A stretch of 64,000 nucleotides of DNA from a bacterium D16-50 (lineage in GTDB: Bacteria; Bacillota; Clostridia; Lachnospirales; Lachnospiraceae). The position numbers and the translations under genes were made by a program. The stretch spans positions 372,001 to 436,000 of the forward strand of contig RAZA01000001.1 of assembly GCA_003612485.1 (NCBI GenBank), in the 5' to 3' direction. Shown in pieces: positions 1 through 7,880 of the stretch; the first letter of the stretch is position 1, and each line of letters starts with the position of its first letter. The notes under the pieces are model-generated. The model was not told the origin of the DNA. It was given only the letters and a program-made list of their open reading frames with translations, and made no database searches.

Positions 1-573
1 GGCTTCTTCGTCTACCTCCAGCTTATTTTTATCCTCATACGATTTCCGGTAGCCATAAGGGGCAAAGGGTCCTACAAAATCTCCCCTCTTCCGCTTGACC
101 TCCAGGTTGCTGCGTATCTTAATGCTGATATCTCTGCAGTATGCGTCGTTAATCAAGTTTTTGAACGGAATGATAATGTTGTCAGCCTGCGGGTCATTCG
201 CAAGACTGTCATAACGGTCGTTGACCGCAATAAAACGGACACCCAGGTATGGGAATATCTTCTCGATATACTTCCCAACCTCGATGTGGTTCCTCCCAAA
301 GCGTGATAAATCCTTTGTTACCACGCAGTTTACTTTCCCTGTTTTAATATCCTCTAACATCTGCTGGAATGCCGGACGCTCGAAATTTACCCCGGAATAA
401 CCATCGTCCACCCTCACCGCATGGATTCTGATGTCCTCCCTGGATTTCAGAAACTCTAAGATAAGCTCTCTTTGATTCGTAATGCTGTCGCTTTCCTCCT
501 TATCCCCATCCTCTCTCGACAGGCGCAGGTAAACATCAGCATCATATACGTCAATATTCAGATTTGCATTCAT
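1..573 (-). CDS. Large serine recombinase of the ICE, N-terminal part (cut by window edge)
   Basis: This is the site-specific recombinase expected to excise and integrate the element by strand exchange through a 5'-phosphoserine link. Only the first 191 codons are present, running off the left edge with no stop. The resolvase catalytic domain is visible: YLRLSRED with the nucleophile Ser19, the stretch VDDGYSGVNFERPAFQQML, and KDLSRFGRNHIEVGKYIEKI. The following residues (about 150-180) resemble the start of the recombinase DNA-binding region. The ATG at 573 is preferred over the one at 579 because GAGGTG lies six bases upstream of it. Similar recombinases (TndX/Tn1549 type) sit at the end of such ICEs next to a DUF6870 gene, as here. 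The zinc-ribbon and coiled-coil C-terminus must lie outside the window. Confidence 0.93.
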   Translation of the reverse strand, partial: MNANLNIDVYDADVYLRLSREDGDKEESDSITNQRELILEFLKSREDIRIHAVRVDDGYSGVNFERPAFQQMLEDIKTGKVNCVVTKDLSRFGRNHIEVGKYIEKIFPYLGVRFIAVNDRYDSLANDPQADNIIIPFKNLINDAYCRDISIKIRSNLEVKRKRGDFVGPFAPYGYRKSYEDKNKLEVDEEA

Positions 574-691
574 ATTCATCACCTCAAATAGTCTTGTTTG
601 TTGTCAAACCTTTCCTATTTGGGGTTCTGCTTCGTCCGTAACCATTGTACCATCCCAGACCGCAGATGTCCATAGAAAGCTCCAACAAAAT

Positions 692-946
692 CTACTCTTC
701 CATACTCATACACAACTGCACCAGCTTGTTTTCAAGGCTCTCTTTTCCCTCAGAGTAGGAAATTTTCACAATCATGCCGTTGCAGATAAAACAAAACGGA
801 TTTTTAATTTTCTCTGCAAAATTCCTCCACCGCTCCCCGACTGACAGCGAACGGTCAACTTTTACCTTCTCTATATCTTCCAAAGCGGAAACATCCACTG
901 TACGGACATCCACCTTTTTTAATTCTTCTAAATCAATCTGCTTCAT
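692..946 (-). CDS. DUF6870-like small ICE protein
   Basis: An 84-residue soluble protein with no signal peptide or membrane segment. The pattern VDVRTVDVSALEDI...VDRSL..RWRNFAEKIKNPFCFICNGMIVKISY matches, by memory, the DUF6870 family that accompanies serine recombinases in Tn1549-like elements. A CxxC pair (CFIC, about residues 52-55) could bind metal, but that is a guess. The ATG at 946 follows TTGAGGAATTTAGG. It lies 118 bp upstream of the recombinase start on the same strand, so co-transcription is plausible. Its biochemical role is unknown. Genome context suggests an accessory part in excision or regulation. Confidence 0.75.
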   Translation of the reverse strand: MKQIDLEELKKVDVRTVDVSALEDIEKVKVDRSLSVGERWRNFAEKIKNPFCFICNGMIVKISYSEGKESLENKLVQLCMSMEE

Positions 947-1352
947 CCTAAATTCCTCAACTTTCCTTAATTCACTATATTGCCCTTTGATTGTCCATTA
1001 TGTTTCTTTTATCATCCTGCAGGCGGCTGTCAGGAAACAGCGCCATTGGAATCTCACCATCTTTTCAGACCAGATCAGCTTATATCTGGAAGTATCATTG
1101 TCAGAAACAGCATCATCGCCGCAAAGTCCCTATCCCTTTGCTTATAATCAAATATCTATCGCTCGTACCTTTACTTCAATGCCAAAAATAACATTCCATC
1201 GTTTCCAATACCCGGCACTTTGCGACACGATGTCGCAAAGTGATAGGCACAGATAGTCATGGCGTATTCATTAAAAGGCTCAACTGCTCCATACGTCCTG
1301 CAGAATTCTCAATATAAAATTATCAAGGTACACAAATACAGCCAGTTTGCTT
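947..1352. other. 406-bp region without a convincing gene; contains a perfect hairpin
   Basis: I see no open frame here with a believable ribosome site on either strand. The one clear structure is a perfect 12-bp inverted repeat, CACTTTGCGACA (1216-1227) and TGTCGCAAAGTG (1231-1242), with a 3-base loop. The stretch lies between the HTH protein gene and the DUF6870 gene, so it probably carries the promoter and control signals for the DUF6870-recombinase unit. An excisionase gene might be expected in this part of an ICE, but none was recognised. Confidence 0.6.
1216..1242. repeat. Perfect 12-bp inverted repeat with 3-nt loop
   Basis: CACTTTGCGACA, CGA, TGTCGCAAAGTG. There is no run of T on either side, so it is not a typical intrinsic terminator. 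It lies 270 bp upstream of the DUF6870 start and about 110 bp downstream of the HTH gene stop. It could be an operator for one of the local regulators or an RNA structure in the leader. Confidence 0.7.
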
Positions 1353-1622
1353 CTATGCTCGTATGTCCTTATATGGAACCGGGCGAAAAACCAATGTTTT
1401 GGCAATCAGCTTTGTTTCCAGCCGCCTGCGTAGTGTTTCATCCACACAGTAGTGGGTCTGTCCAAACTCGTCATACATTTTTCTGGTTGACAATTTGACT
1501 ATGTAGCCCTCATAATGCTTCAATACTGCCTGGATTGCCTGTGCATCCCCTTCTGATGCCGCCTTAATAATATGAAAAGGCAGCAAATTTCTTTTTTCTG
1601 TCTGTTTACTATTCTGCTCCAT
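1353..1622 (-). CDS. Conjugative-transposon HTH domain protein (HTH_16-like)
   Basis: An 89-residue protein. The sequence LLPFHIIKAASEGDAQAIQAVLKHYEGYIVKLSTR resembles the helix-turn-helix domain (HTH_16) found in Tn916-type elements directly after the sigma-like gene. The C-terminal half (QTHYCVDETLRRRLETKLIAKTLVFR) fits the same family. It overlaps the sigma-factor gene by 14 bases, and GGAGGAAAATATGG precedes its ATG, so the pair is translated from one message. In Tn916 relatives this pair influences expression of the excision and transfer genes. The same role here is inferred from position and family. Confidence 0.85.
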   Translation of the reverse strand: MEQNSKQTEKRNLLPFHIIKAASEGDAQAIQAVLKHYEGYIVKLSTRKMYDEFGQTHYCVDETLRRRLETKLIAKTLVFRPVPYKDIRA

Positions 1623-2046
1623 CCATATTTTCCTCCATAAGTTTTTTCAGTAATTCCAGCGAGCGTATCCTATGTTCCCGTATCGTGCTGTGTACCAGAT
1701 TCATTTTCCTTGCGATTTCCACATCGGTCATTTCCAGAAAATAAGATAGCAGAACTACATTCCGCTTCTTTTCAGTCAGAGCCTGCAACGCTTCAACAAG
1801 CAAAGTATCCTTAACTTCAATGTCATAGCCGAGAACCTGAAAATGGGAATTGTCCAGATTATATTCATCCATTACAAAAATGCTGTCCAATTCCTGTTCC
1901 GTCATATCAGAAAAATTTACTTCGTAATTTGCCCGGTACTCCAGATGCCTAAAATAATCTGCGGCTTCGCCATCCAATGCTAACTGGCACAAGCGGTCAA
2001 ACTGGTGCATGACCGTCAATTCATCCTGGGAAGAAAGCTTCTCCAT
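1609..2046 (-). CDS. Sigma-70-like factor (Tn916 Orf7-type)
   Basis: A 145-residue protein whose C-terminal third is a sigma region-4 helix-turn-helix: LVEALQALTEKKRNVVLLSYF followed by EMTDVEIARKMNLVHSTIREHRIRSLELLKKL. The N-terminal half (MHQFDRLCQLALDGEAADYFRHLEYR) has no clear region 2, so it may act as a sigma-like regulator and not as a full sigma factor. The start at 2046 has a strong AAGGAGGTG ribosome site. It is the first gene of a two-gene unit with the HTH protein. The family typically drives the mobility genes of Tn916-like ICEs; its target promoter was not identified here. Confidence 0.85.
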   Translation of the reverse strand: MEKLSSQDELTVMHQFDRLCQLALDGEAADYFRHLEYRANYEVNFSDMTEQELDSIFVMDEYNLDNSHFQVLGYDIEVKDTLLVEALQALTEKKRNVVLLSYFLEMTDVEIARKMNLVHSTIREHRIRSLELLKKLMEENMDGAE

Positions 2047-2183
2047 TCGGTTTCACCTCCTTCCCATTCCAACTGGCAGAAAGGAAGGTAAAAAATCCCC
2101 CTCTACTATTTCTCCCGATTGGGAATGCCCATTTTGACGGGTCTTTCCGAAAATTTTTTAAGAAATTTCCAGAAATATAAAAA

Positions 2184-2219
2184 ACGCCCGGCCGGAGCTG
2201 GCTCCACTGGACGTTTTTT
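2184..2219. terminator. Bidirectional intrinsic terminator
   Basis: An imperfect GC-rich hairpin centred on GGAGC-TG-GCTCC with outer ACGCCC/GGACGT arms. It is flanked by TTTTTT on the plus side (2214-2219) and by AAAAA on the left, which gives a T run on the minus strand. It lies upstream of the sigma gene and fits a terminator that insulates this end. Confidence 0.7.
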
Positions 2220-2615
2220 AGCGTGACAATATTCTTTTTAACTACATAAACATACTTCGTTGCACTACCTTCAAAGGCGTCTTTAGAAACGGAGTCTGCA
2301 AAGATTTTTTTAATTGATTTACCTGCTGTCCGTTTCCATCTGCCAACAATGAACGCCTACTGTTCCTATATTGACGGTCAGGGCAGAAAGTTCCTGAAAT
2401 ATACCTTTCAATCTGCATATCTGCTCCCACACAATCAAAAGGCATAAGAAAACACTCAAATAAGCCTTTGCCGATTGTGTTTTTTTTACAATCCCAAAGG
2501 TATTTGAGTGTCAGCAAGTAGTCTTATACGCTACTAAATATTCATCTTTTACACTTTTCACTTTTTAGAGGTATTGCTATACACTACTAAAAAGAAAGCA
2601 TAAGAGGTGAATGAT
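2220..2615. other. Gene-poor upstream region of the XRE regulator
   Basis: The only long frame (2242-2517, minus, about 91 codons) has no ribosome site, no recognisable family and unbalanced composition, so I do not call it. The right end carries the direct and inverted repeats described separately (2525-2594), which probably control the plus-strand XRE regulator. Confidence 0.5.
2525..2594 (+). promoter_or_regulatory. Candidate operator/promoter of the XRE regulator
   Basis: The sequence TATACRCTACTAAA occurs twice (2525-2538 and 2578-2591). The second copy also forms an inverted repeat, CTTTTTAG (2561-2568) with CTAAAAAG (2587-2594). The repeats end about 20 bp before the regulator start at 2616. 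Paired sites immediately upstream of an XRE gene suggest autoregulation. Confidence 0.5.
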
Positions 2616-2969
2616 ATGTCTGAAATTGATCCAAAGTTAGGCGAGCTGATAAAGAAAAAGCGTATTGAGCGTCGGCTTACACAGGAAGAAGTGGCTGAAC
2701 TGGTCGGCTGCCATCCGCAATATTACAAGAATCTTGAAAATGGGAAGGGTATGCCAAGCCTTCCTATGTTCTGCAAGATTATGTGGACGCTGCATATTTC
2801 CGCCGATGAATATGTATGGCCAGCTCAATACCCTGATAACCCTACATACAAGTCCTTGCTGAATTTACTTGACCAATGCGATAAATACATGCTGTCTGTA
2901 CTGCTTGCCACTGCGGAAGCCCTTCTTGCAAATACACCTAACAAAACAAATGATAAAACTGAAAAATAG
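2616..2969 (+). CDS. XRE-family helix-turn-helix regulator
   Basis: A 117-residue cytoplasmic DNA-binding protein. The HTH is at residues 10-60: LIKKKRIERRLTQEEVAELV, then CHPQYYKNLENGKGMPSLPMFCKI. The C-terminal half (LLNLLDQCDKYMLSVLLATAEALL) may be a dimerisation helix. ATG 2616 is preferred over the GTG at 2607 because AAGAGGTG is correctly spaced from it. It is one of the few plus-strand genes and is divergent from the sigma/HTH pair, the usual place for an ICE maintenance repressor. A bidirectional terminator follows. Control of transfer genes is inference. Confidence 0.85.
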   Translation: MSEIDPKLGELIKKKRIERRLTQEEVAELVGCHPQYYKNLENGKGMPSLPMFCKIMWTLHISADEYVWPAQYPDNPTYKSLLNLLDQCDKYMLSVLLATAEALLANTPNKTNDKTEK

Positions 2970-3038
2970 ATTTTTTATGCCAGAAATTATAGAGCGTATA
3001 TAGAATTTGTTCATTCTTCCTGAAAGAAACGTCTTGTA

Positions 3039-3073
3039 AAAATGACTCACCCTTTATTTCGGCGAGTCATTTT
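3039..3073. terminator. Bidirectional terminator between convergent genes
   Basis: AAAATGACTC (3039-3048) pairs with GAGTCATTTT (3064-3073). A-rich and T-rich flanks give a T run on both strands. It separates the plus-strand XRE gene from the minus-strand gene ending at 3054, overlapping the end of the latter. Confidence 0.75.
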
Positions 3074-3404
3074 TCAGATGTGCTATTATTTTTTCTACAT
3101 TTTGATTTGATGATATAACACCCAATTCAAACAAGATCTGGAAGGCATCTAACATTCCTTGTAAATATGCCTGCTGTTGTTCAGCAAATGCCTTTGACTG
3201 CATCTGCTCAATATAGCGTTCCAAGAAATCCCTGGAATGATTTTCTAATCCATTCATTGTTTGCTTGTACTCTTCTTCCAGTTCTGCAAGTCTTTCTGAT
3301 TCCATCCGGCAGCTATCCAGATGTACCAACGTCTCCCTGCCCATGTCCTCACATCTTAAATTTTGCAAAAACAATTCCAGTTTTTCAGTAACTTCATTTT
3401 TCAT
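3054..3404 (-). CDS. Small DUF6809-like protein of unknown function
   Basis: A 116-residue mostly helical, acidic soluble protein without signal peptide or membrane segment. The segment MQSKAFAEQQQAYLQGMLDAFQILFELGVI recalls the conserved C-terminal part of small proteins common in Clostridia and their ICEs (DUF6809). This assignment is from memory and is weak. ATG 3404 is preferred over 3416 because GAGGTG is nine bases upstream. It is followed by a strong terminator. Function is unknown. Confidence 0.65.
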   Translation of the reverse strand: MKNEVTEKLELFLQNLRCEDMGRETLVHLDSCRMESERLAELEEEYKQTMNGLENHSRDFLERYIEQMQSKAFAEQQQAYLQGMLDAFQILFELGVISSNQNVEKIIAHLKNDSPK

Positions 3405-3483
3405 TTTCTCATTCACCTCTTTCCCAAATACATATTCTTACAATATAAAATAAGCAATGATAATGTATTCCATGCATCACTGC

Positions 3484-3903
3484 CTACTTTATTTTTTCAT
3501 TAAATTTATATCCAATACCCCAGATCGTCAGAATGTAAATTGGATTAGCCGGATCTGGTTCTATCTTTTTTCGGATTTTGTTAATATAGGCAATGATATT
3601 TCTGCTGTCAGAAAAATAACCCTCTCCCCATACATAGTCATAAATCTGTTCCTTGCTGAATACCTGCCCTTTATTCCTCGCCAACAACTCCAGAATGCCA
3701 AACTCTTTATTCGTCATGGGAATTTCTTTCTTATGCAGGAATAATTGCCGCTTTGAAGGAACAATTTCCAATCCATTAAAGGAAAGGATTTCTGTATTGT
3801 GGGCAACAACTTTGGGTCTGTAACCATGATCCGATATAAATTTTATTAAGCTTTCATAGAAATCAGTATCTATACTTTCCAATTTTATAAGAAGCAGCTC
3901 CAC
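3484..3903 (-). CDS. Winged-helix DNA-binding protein (OmpR/PhoB C-terminal type) without receiver domain
   Basis: A 139-residue protein. Residues about 45-139 form an OmpR/PhoB winged helix: LEIVPSKRQLFLHKKEIPMT, NKEFGILELLARNKGQVFSK, then NIIAYINKIRKKIEPDP and IWGIGYKF. The first ~40 residues (LLLIKLESIDTDFYESLIKFISDHGYRP) are not a receiver domain; there is no phospho-acceptor aspartate motif. GTG 3903 is chosen because GGAGG lies seven bases upstream; an upstream TTG at 3924 is in frame but overlaps that ribosome site. A separate receiver-only protein is encoded about 350 bp upstream on the same strand. The pair may function together or be relics of one regulator. Confidence 0.8.
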   Translation of the reverse strand: MELLLIKLESIDTDFYESLIKFISDHGYRPKVVAHNTEILSFNGLEIVPSKRQLFLHKKEIPMTNKEFGILELLARNKGQVFSKEQIYDYVWGEGYFSDSRNIIAYINKIRKKIEPDPANPIYILTIWGIGYKFNEKIK

Positions 3904-4250
3904 ATCTTTTCCTCCTGTCTCCAATTGGATTATGTGTATTCCTTTTCTTATCAGCGCTAGAAATAGTATTTATTCCATACTGCTTTGAGACGGCAACTCC
4001 ACCGTCCAAAATTCCCTCCCTTGCCTTGATATAAAAAACAGGCTCTTATGAAAATGAGCCTTGTAAGCCGTCAGCATATATCCTGCAAAATTACTGTTAA
4101 ATAGATAATATCAGTGCTAACTGAAAGTATCTAGCCCACTTGTCAGCCTTTGTGTTAATCTAGTTTTATCATATTTCTTGACTATACATGAGCATTCTTC
4201 ATATAATGCTTTTTCACAAAAATATATCAACTTTCAGATAGTACACCCGA
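3904..4250. other. Intergenic stretch between receiver-only and winged-helix genes
   Basis: No coding frame is supported. It holds the terminator of the receiver-only gene (4033-4061). The AT-rich part nearer 4100-4200 could hold the promoter of the winged-helix gene, but no clear -35/-10 pair was singled out. Confidence 0.5.
4033..4061 (-). terminator. Intrinsic terminator after the receiver-only gene
   Basis: On the minus strand AGGCTC and GAGCCT form a 6-bp stem with a 10-base loop, followed directly by GTTTTTTAT. It lies about 190 bp downstream of the stop at 4251. Confidence 0.65.
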
Positions 4251-4640
4251 CTATAAAAAGCTAGGATGCTGTCCCTCGGTCAACTGTAGACCAGCATATT
4301 CTACCAACTTAGCCCGTAACAAGCTAGATTCCAGTTTATCCACACATAATGTTGCCCCCCTGTGCATGGCTTCTTTTTCGTAGTCTTCTTTTTCATGGCA
4401 TGAAGCCAGGATAAAGGGAAGCGTTCCATATGCCGCCCGTACCATATCCAAAAGTTCTAATCCAGAACCATCCGGCAAATCAAGGTCACAACAAATCAGC
4501 AACGGTATTTCTTCTTTGATAGCTATCCGAGCCTCTTCCAAGGTGTTTGCCGTTTTCACTCTGTATCCCCGATTTTGTAAGTATTTTTGCAGACACCATG
4601 TATAGGCGCTGTCATCATCAACTAAAAGTATCTTTCTCAT
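4251..4640 (-). CDS. Receiver-only (CheY-like) response regulator protein
   Basis: A 129-residue single-domain receiver. It has the acidic triad MRKILLVDDD (residues 8-10), the phospho-acceptor Asp52 in CDLDLPDGSG, a Ser in ILAS at the Thr/Ser position and Lys in CVDKLES near residue 102. There is no output domain. Start 4640 has GGAGGTGAATAA. Its upstream region carries the same 11-bp-period operator as the ABC and two-component operons 28-30 kb away, so it is probably in their regulon. It could be a phosphate sink or a partner for the receiver-less winged-helix protein just downstream. Either idea is inference. Confidence 0.85.
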   Translation of the reverse strand: MRKILLVDDDSAYTWCLQKYLQNRGYRVKTANTLEEARIAIKEEIPLLICCDLDLPDGSGLELLDMVRAAYGTLPFILASCHEKEDYEKEAMHRGATLCVDKLESSLLRAKLVEYAGLQLTEGQHPSFL

Positions 4641-4682
4641 TTATTCACCTCCAGCATTAGCTTCTCTTTATCATATAATGCA

Positions 4683-4758
4683 AATGTCACAGAAATGTCC
4701 GAGCCTTTCATCCTATCAGCTTAAAAAGCCCTGAATTGTTACAAAGCTCGGACATTTC
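4683..4758 (-). promoter_or_regulatory. OmpR-type operator upstream of the receiver-only gene
   Basis: Direct repeats AATGTCAC (4683-4690) and AATGTCCG (4694-4701) start 11 bp apart. GAAATGTCCGAGC (4692-4704) is also mirrored by GCTCGGACATTTC (4746-4758). Read toward the gene, ACATTTC-TGTG-ACATTTG is followed by an AT-rich TATATGATAAAG. The same arrangement occurs at 33196-33262 and 35272-35290. The inverted repeat could also serve as a terminator for the permease gene ending at 4812. Confidence 0.65.
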
Positions 4759-4811
4759 AAAAATTTTTGCCCTCATCCACATTGAACTGCGAATGCTCAA
4801 TAAGATATTTG

Positions 4812-7136
4812 CTATTGCTGAAGCTTTATGGTATCCACAATGGACAGTTTTCCGATTTTTTTGATTGGCCGCCGGATAGCCAGCGCCGCAGATCCGAAAC
4901 ATAAAACGACGATCAGCAGCAGGGATACAGCCGGAAGCTGCCAGCTGGTCCCCCATTTACCGGCAATCAGGAACTGGAACATCATTTTATTTAATGGAAG
5001 CCCCAGGACACATCCGGTGACACATCCCAATACCGCATAGGTGACTGCTTCTGCAGCAATCATCTTATAGAGCTGCCCGGCCCCCATACCAATAGAACGC
5101 ATCACGCCATACTGCCGTGTTCTTGCCGCCACACTGGCATTCATACTGTTAAAGATATTGAACACGGTGATCAGCGCAATGATGAGCAGGAACCCGTAAA
5201 TGAACACTGCTCCTGTATAATAGGAACTCTGGGATTCCGAATTTGACAGACGTTTATCTGCAATGGAGCTATCCGGTGGAAAGAGGTTTCGTATCGCTGA
5301 TACTGTCTCGTCACTGCCGCTGCCTGCAAGCTGTATATCCACAGCTGTATAGCCTGCCATACCAATGCTCTCTGTAAACAGCTGTTCTGAGCATATGATG
5401 TATCCAAGGCTTCCGGCCTCACTTGACGCATTTGTGGACGAAAGGATTCCCGCAATCCTCACCTGTCTCTCCCCCAAAGGTGTATGGAGCGTCACAGTGT
5501 CCCCTGCTTTCCATTGCATGCCGTCCCGGTAGGTGACTAAGATATCCCCGGCCCCTCCCTGCACAGACTCGGTATTCCCCTCGTTCAGTTCCTCTTCTGC
5601 CCATTTGAACTGGTTTTCTTCATAAGAAACCAACGTGGCCGTTCCGCTCTCGGTATCGGAAGAAACGGATAACCCGCTGTATTCCATTCTCCCGAAAGCA
5701 CGTTTCACACCTTCCATTCCCGCGATTTCTTTTATTACAGAAGGCTCCAGTCCTGCAGCAGCTGTCACAGATACATCTCCTGCCCAGGGAGCCAGCGCAG
5801 GCATGCCCTGATCCAGGAAGACAACCATTACCTGGAAAGACAGGAAAAGCATGATGCTGATGGCAAAGGAACAGGTCATCAGGAATAAATTCTTTTTCCC
5901 GGACAAAGCATGGAACACGCCCATGCCTGTCTCCACATGGAACAGCTTCGTATTCGCCGCACGTTTATTCTCTGTCAGCTGGGAGCTTCCGCTGATTGCC
6001 GTGACAGGCGAAACCCTGGAGGCCTTTTTCGCCGGGGAAAGGGAAGCAAGGAGGACGATCAGAAAGCCCACCACGACCCCTGCCAGTATGCCGACGATAC
6101 TGAATTCAAATAGCGGGACCTCTGAAAAACGGTCCCCGCTGATGGACCTCAGCAGCAGACAGGCAGCCCATGTCACAATCTGGCCTGCCAGCAGGCCGAT
6201 GGGGACCCCCTTCGCGCTCTGTCTTAGCCCCTGCAGAATTACAAAATGCTTTACCTGTTTCCTGGATGCCCCAAGGCAGCGCAGCAGCCCATAAAACTGT
6301 GTCCTCTCCAATACATTGGTGTTAAAGCTTGCAGAGATCATCACCGTCCCCGCAATCAGGACAAGGAAAACAAGGATTGCCGCAATCAGATAGAGAGCCT
6401 GCATGATATTGCTCTCGCTTTGTCCCATCAGGCCTAATAAAGCGGTATTTTCTGAAATCTGGCCGTCAGAAAGGCCAAACTGAGCCTTGATTTCCTTTAT
6501 GGCCTCCTGGATATGGGCGCCATCCTTAAACTGGATACGGTAGGTGGTTCCGTCTGCTGCATTTTCATCTGCAATGGCAAGGAAGCCATCCTCACTCAGC
6601 GCCATCCCGCAGATATCCGCTTTCAGCATGGAACCCATATCCGCAAGGGTCCCGGTAATCCGGTATTGTTTTTGTGAGCCGTCCGGAACCGTGACCGTCA
6701 TGTTATCGCCAATTGACAGGCCCAACTGCTCCATGGCGCTTTCATTCAGCAATGCCTCGTCCGGCAGGGAAGGGTATACCCCGTCCGTCATATTCATTTC
6801 AGTCAGGGATTCCATTGTTTTTTCATCTGCCCCTACAAAGCTGACGGTCTTGCCGGATAACATCCCCGTACTGCCCTGGTAGACCCATCCTGATAAAGCC
6901 ACATCAACCCTTGCCGATACCAGTTGTGCCGTCTCCTCATCCACATCATGGAGCGCTGCATGGTATTCGCCATTGGTCTTGATAAAATAATTTTTCTGGG
7001 AGCGCATCGCCATATCCGCCATACTGAAAATCGCCATCACAAGACATACGGAAAGCATAATGCACAATATGGATATCCGGTTGTTTTTGCGGTGTACCCT
7101 TTCATACTGGGGTATCAGCCCAAGATAACTTTTCAT
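4812..7136 (-). CDS. FtsX-like ABC transporter permease, two-module type
   Basis: A 774-residue membrane protein made of two FtsX-like modules. Each has one N-terminal membrane helix, an extracytoplasmic domain of about 200 residues and three membrane helices. Helices are near residues 22-45, 245-270, 300-330, 345-370, 410-430, 655-680, 700-725 and 735-760. FGLLRCLGASRKQ-like and YGVMRSIGMG turns precede the coupling regions. It overlaps the ATPase gene by four bases (ATGA), so the two form one transporter, probably of the peptide-antibiotic or lipid-export kind. It lacks the MTWPFENDT N-terminus shared by the four permeases at 22.9-32.5 kb. The substrate is unknown. Confidence 0.9.
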   Translation of the reverse strand: MKSYLGLIPQYERVHRKNNRISILCIMLSVCLVMAIFSMADMAMRSQKNYFIKTNGEYHAALHDVDEETAQLVSARVDVALSGWVYQGSTGMLSGKTVSFVGADEKTMESLTEMNMTDGVYPSLPDEALLNESAMEQLGLSIGDNMTVTVPDGSQKQYRITGTLADMGSMLKADICGMALSEDGFLAIADENAADGTTYRIQFKDGAHIQEAIKEIKAQFGLSDGQISENTALLGLMGQSESNIMQALYLIAAILVFLVLIAGTVMISASFNTNVLERTQFYGLLRCLGASRKQVKHFVILQGLRQSAKGVPIGLLAGQIVTWAACLLLRSISGDRFSEVPLFEFSIVGILAGVVVGFLIVLLASLSPAKKASRVSPVTAISGSSQLTENKRAANTKLFHVETGMGVFHALSGKKNLFLMTCSFAISIMLFLSFQVMVVFLDQGMPALAPWAGDVSVTAAAGLEPSVIKEIAGMEGVKRAFGRMEYSGLSVSSDTESGTATLVSYEENQFKWAEEELNEGNTESVQGGAGDILVTYRDGMQWKAGDTVTLHTPLGERQVRIAGILSSTNASSEAGSLGYIICSEQLFTESIGMAGYTAVDIQLAGSGSDETVSAIRNLFPPDSSIADKRLSNSESQSSYYTGAVFIYGFLLIIALITVFNIFNSMNASVAARTRQYGVMRSIGMGAGQLYKMIAAEAVTYAVLGCVTGCVLGLPLNKMMFQFLIAGKWGTSWQLPAVSLLLIVVLCFGSAALAIRRPIKKIGKLSIVDTIKLQQ

Positions 7137-7816
7137 CTCGCTGCCACCCCCAAATCCCTTAGCCTGCCGTCCGTCATGCGCAGCACCCGGTCTGTTGCAT
7201 CCGCATGGTTCTCATTGTGGGTAATCATAAGGATTGTCTGTCTGTATTTCGCCGACATAGATTTTAAAAGGGTGATGACCTCCTGGCTGTTTTTAGAGTC
7301 CAGGTTTCCGGTTGGCTCGTCCGCCATGATGATTGCAGGGCGGGCAGCCAGGGCCCTGCCGATTGCCACCCTCTGCTGCTGGCCGCCGCTCAGCTGGCTG
7401 GGGAGGTGCTTCCTGCGTTCTTTTAAGCCCAGGATTCCAAGCAGCTCCTCCACATACTTCTGGTCCGGCTTCTGGTAATCCAGCAGCAGGGGGAATGTGA
7501 TGTTCTGCTCTACATTCAATTCCGGTATAAGGTTAAAGGACTGGAAGATAAACCCGATATTCTGGCGGCGGAATACCGTAAGCTTTTTTTCAGGCATGGA
7601 AAAAATGTCCTTCCCGTCAATCAGCACTTTTCCGGAGGTCGGGTTATCCAAGGCCCCCACCACATTTAACAGTGTGCTTTTCCCGGAACCGGATTCGCCT
7701 ACGATTGCGATAAATTCCCCTTTGCCCACGGAGAAGGAAACATTGTCAAGTGCCCGAACTTGCGCTTCCCCTTTTCCATAGGTCTTACATAGATTCTGTA
7801 CTTCAAGAATATTCAT
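7133..7816 (-). CDS. ABC transporter ATP-binding protein (MacB/LolD type)
   Basis: A 227-residue ATPase for the permease downstream. Walker A is GESGSGKST, Q-loop FIFQSFNLIPEL, signature LSGGQQQR, Walker B IIMADEPTGNLD, H-loop MITHN. ATG 7816 is chosen because AGGCAGGT lies about eight bases upstream; the ATG at 7822 is too close to it. The kinase gene 65 bp upstream and the overlapping permease make a sensor-transporter unit. The high similarity to LolD/MacB ATPases fits its FtsX-type partner. Confidence 0.93.
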   Translation of the reverse strand: MNILEVQNLCKTYGKGEAQVRALDNVSFSVGKGEFIAIVGESGSGKSTLLNVVGALDNPTSGKVLIDGKDIFSMPEKKLTVFRRQNIGFIFQSFNLIPELNVEQNITFPLLLDYQKPDQKYVEELLGILGLKERRKHLPSQLSGGQQQRVAIGRALAARPAIIMADEPTGNLDSKNSQEVITLLKSMSAKYRQTILMITHNENHADATDRVLRMTDGRLRDLGVAAR

Positions 7817-7880
7817 AATCATTACCTGCCTTTCGGGAACTAGCATACCCGATGGGTCTTACTCTCACATGAATTTCATC

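Noticed and set aside
774..1256. A 160-codon plus-strand frame opposite the DUF6870 gene
   Set aside because: Half of it is the antisense of the DUF6870 gene; no ribosome site and no family match.
2242..2517. A 91-codon minus-strand frame
   Set aside because: No ribosome site, no recognisable family, and it lies between a terminator and the XRE operator region.
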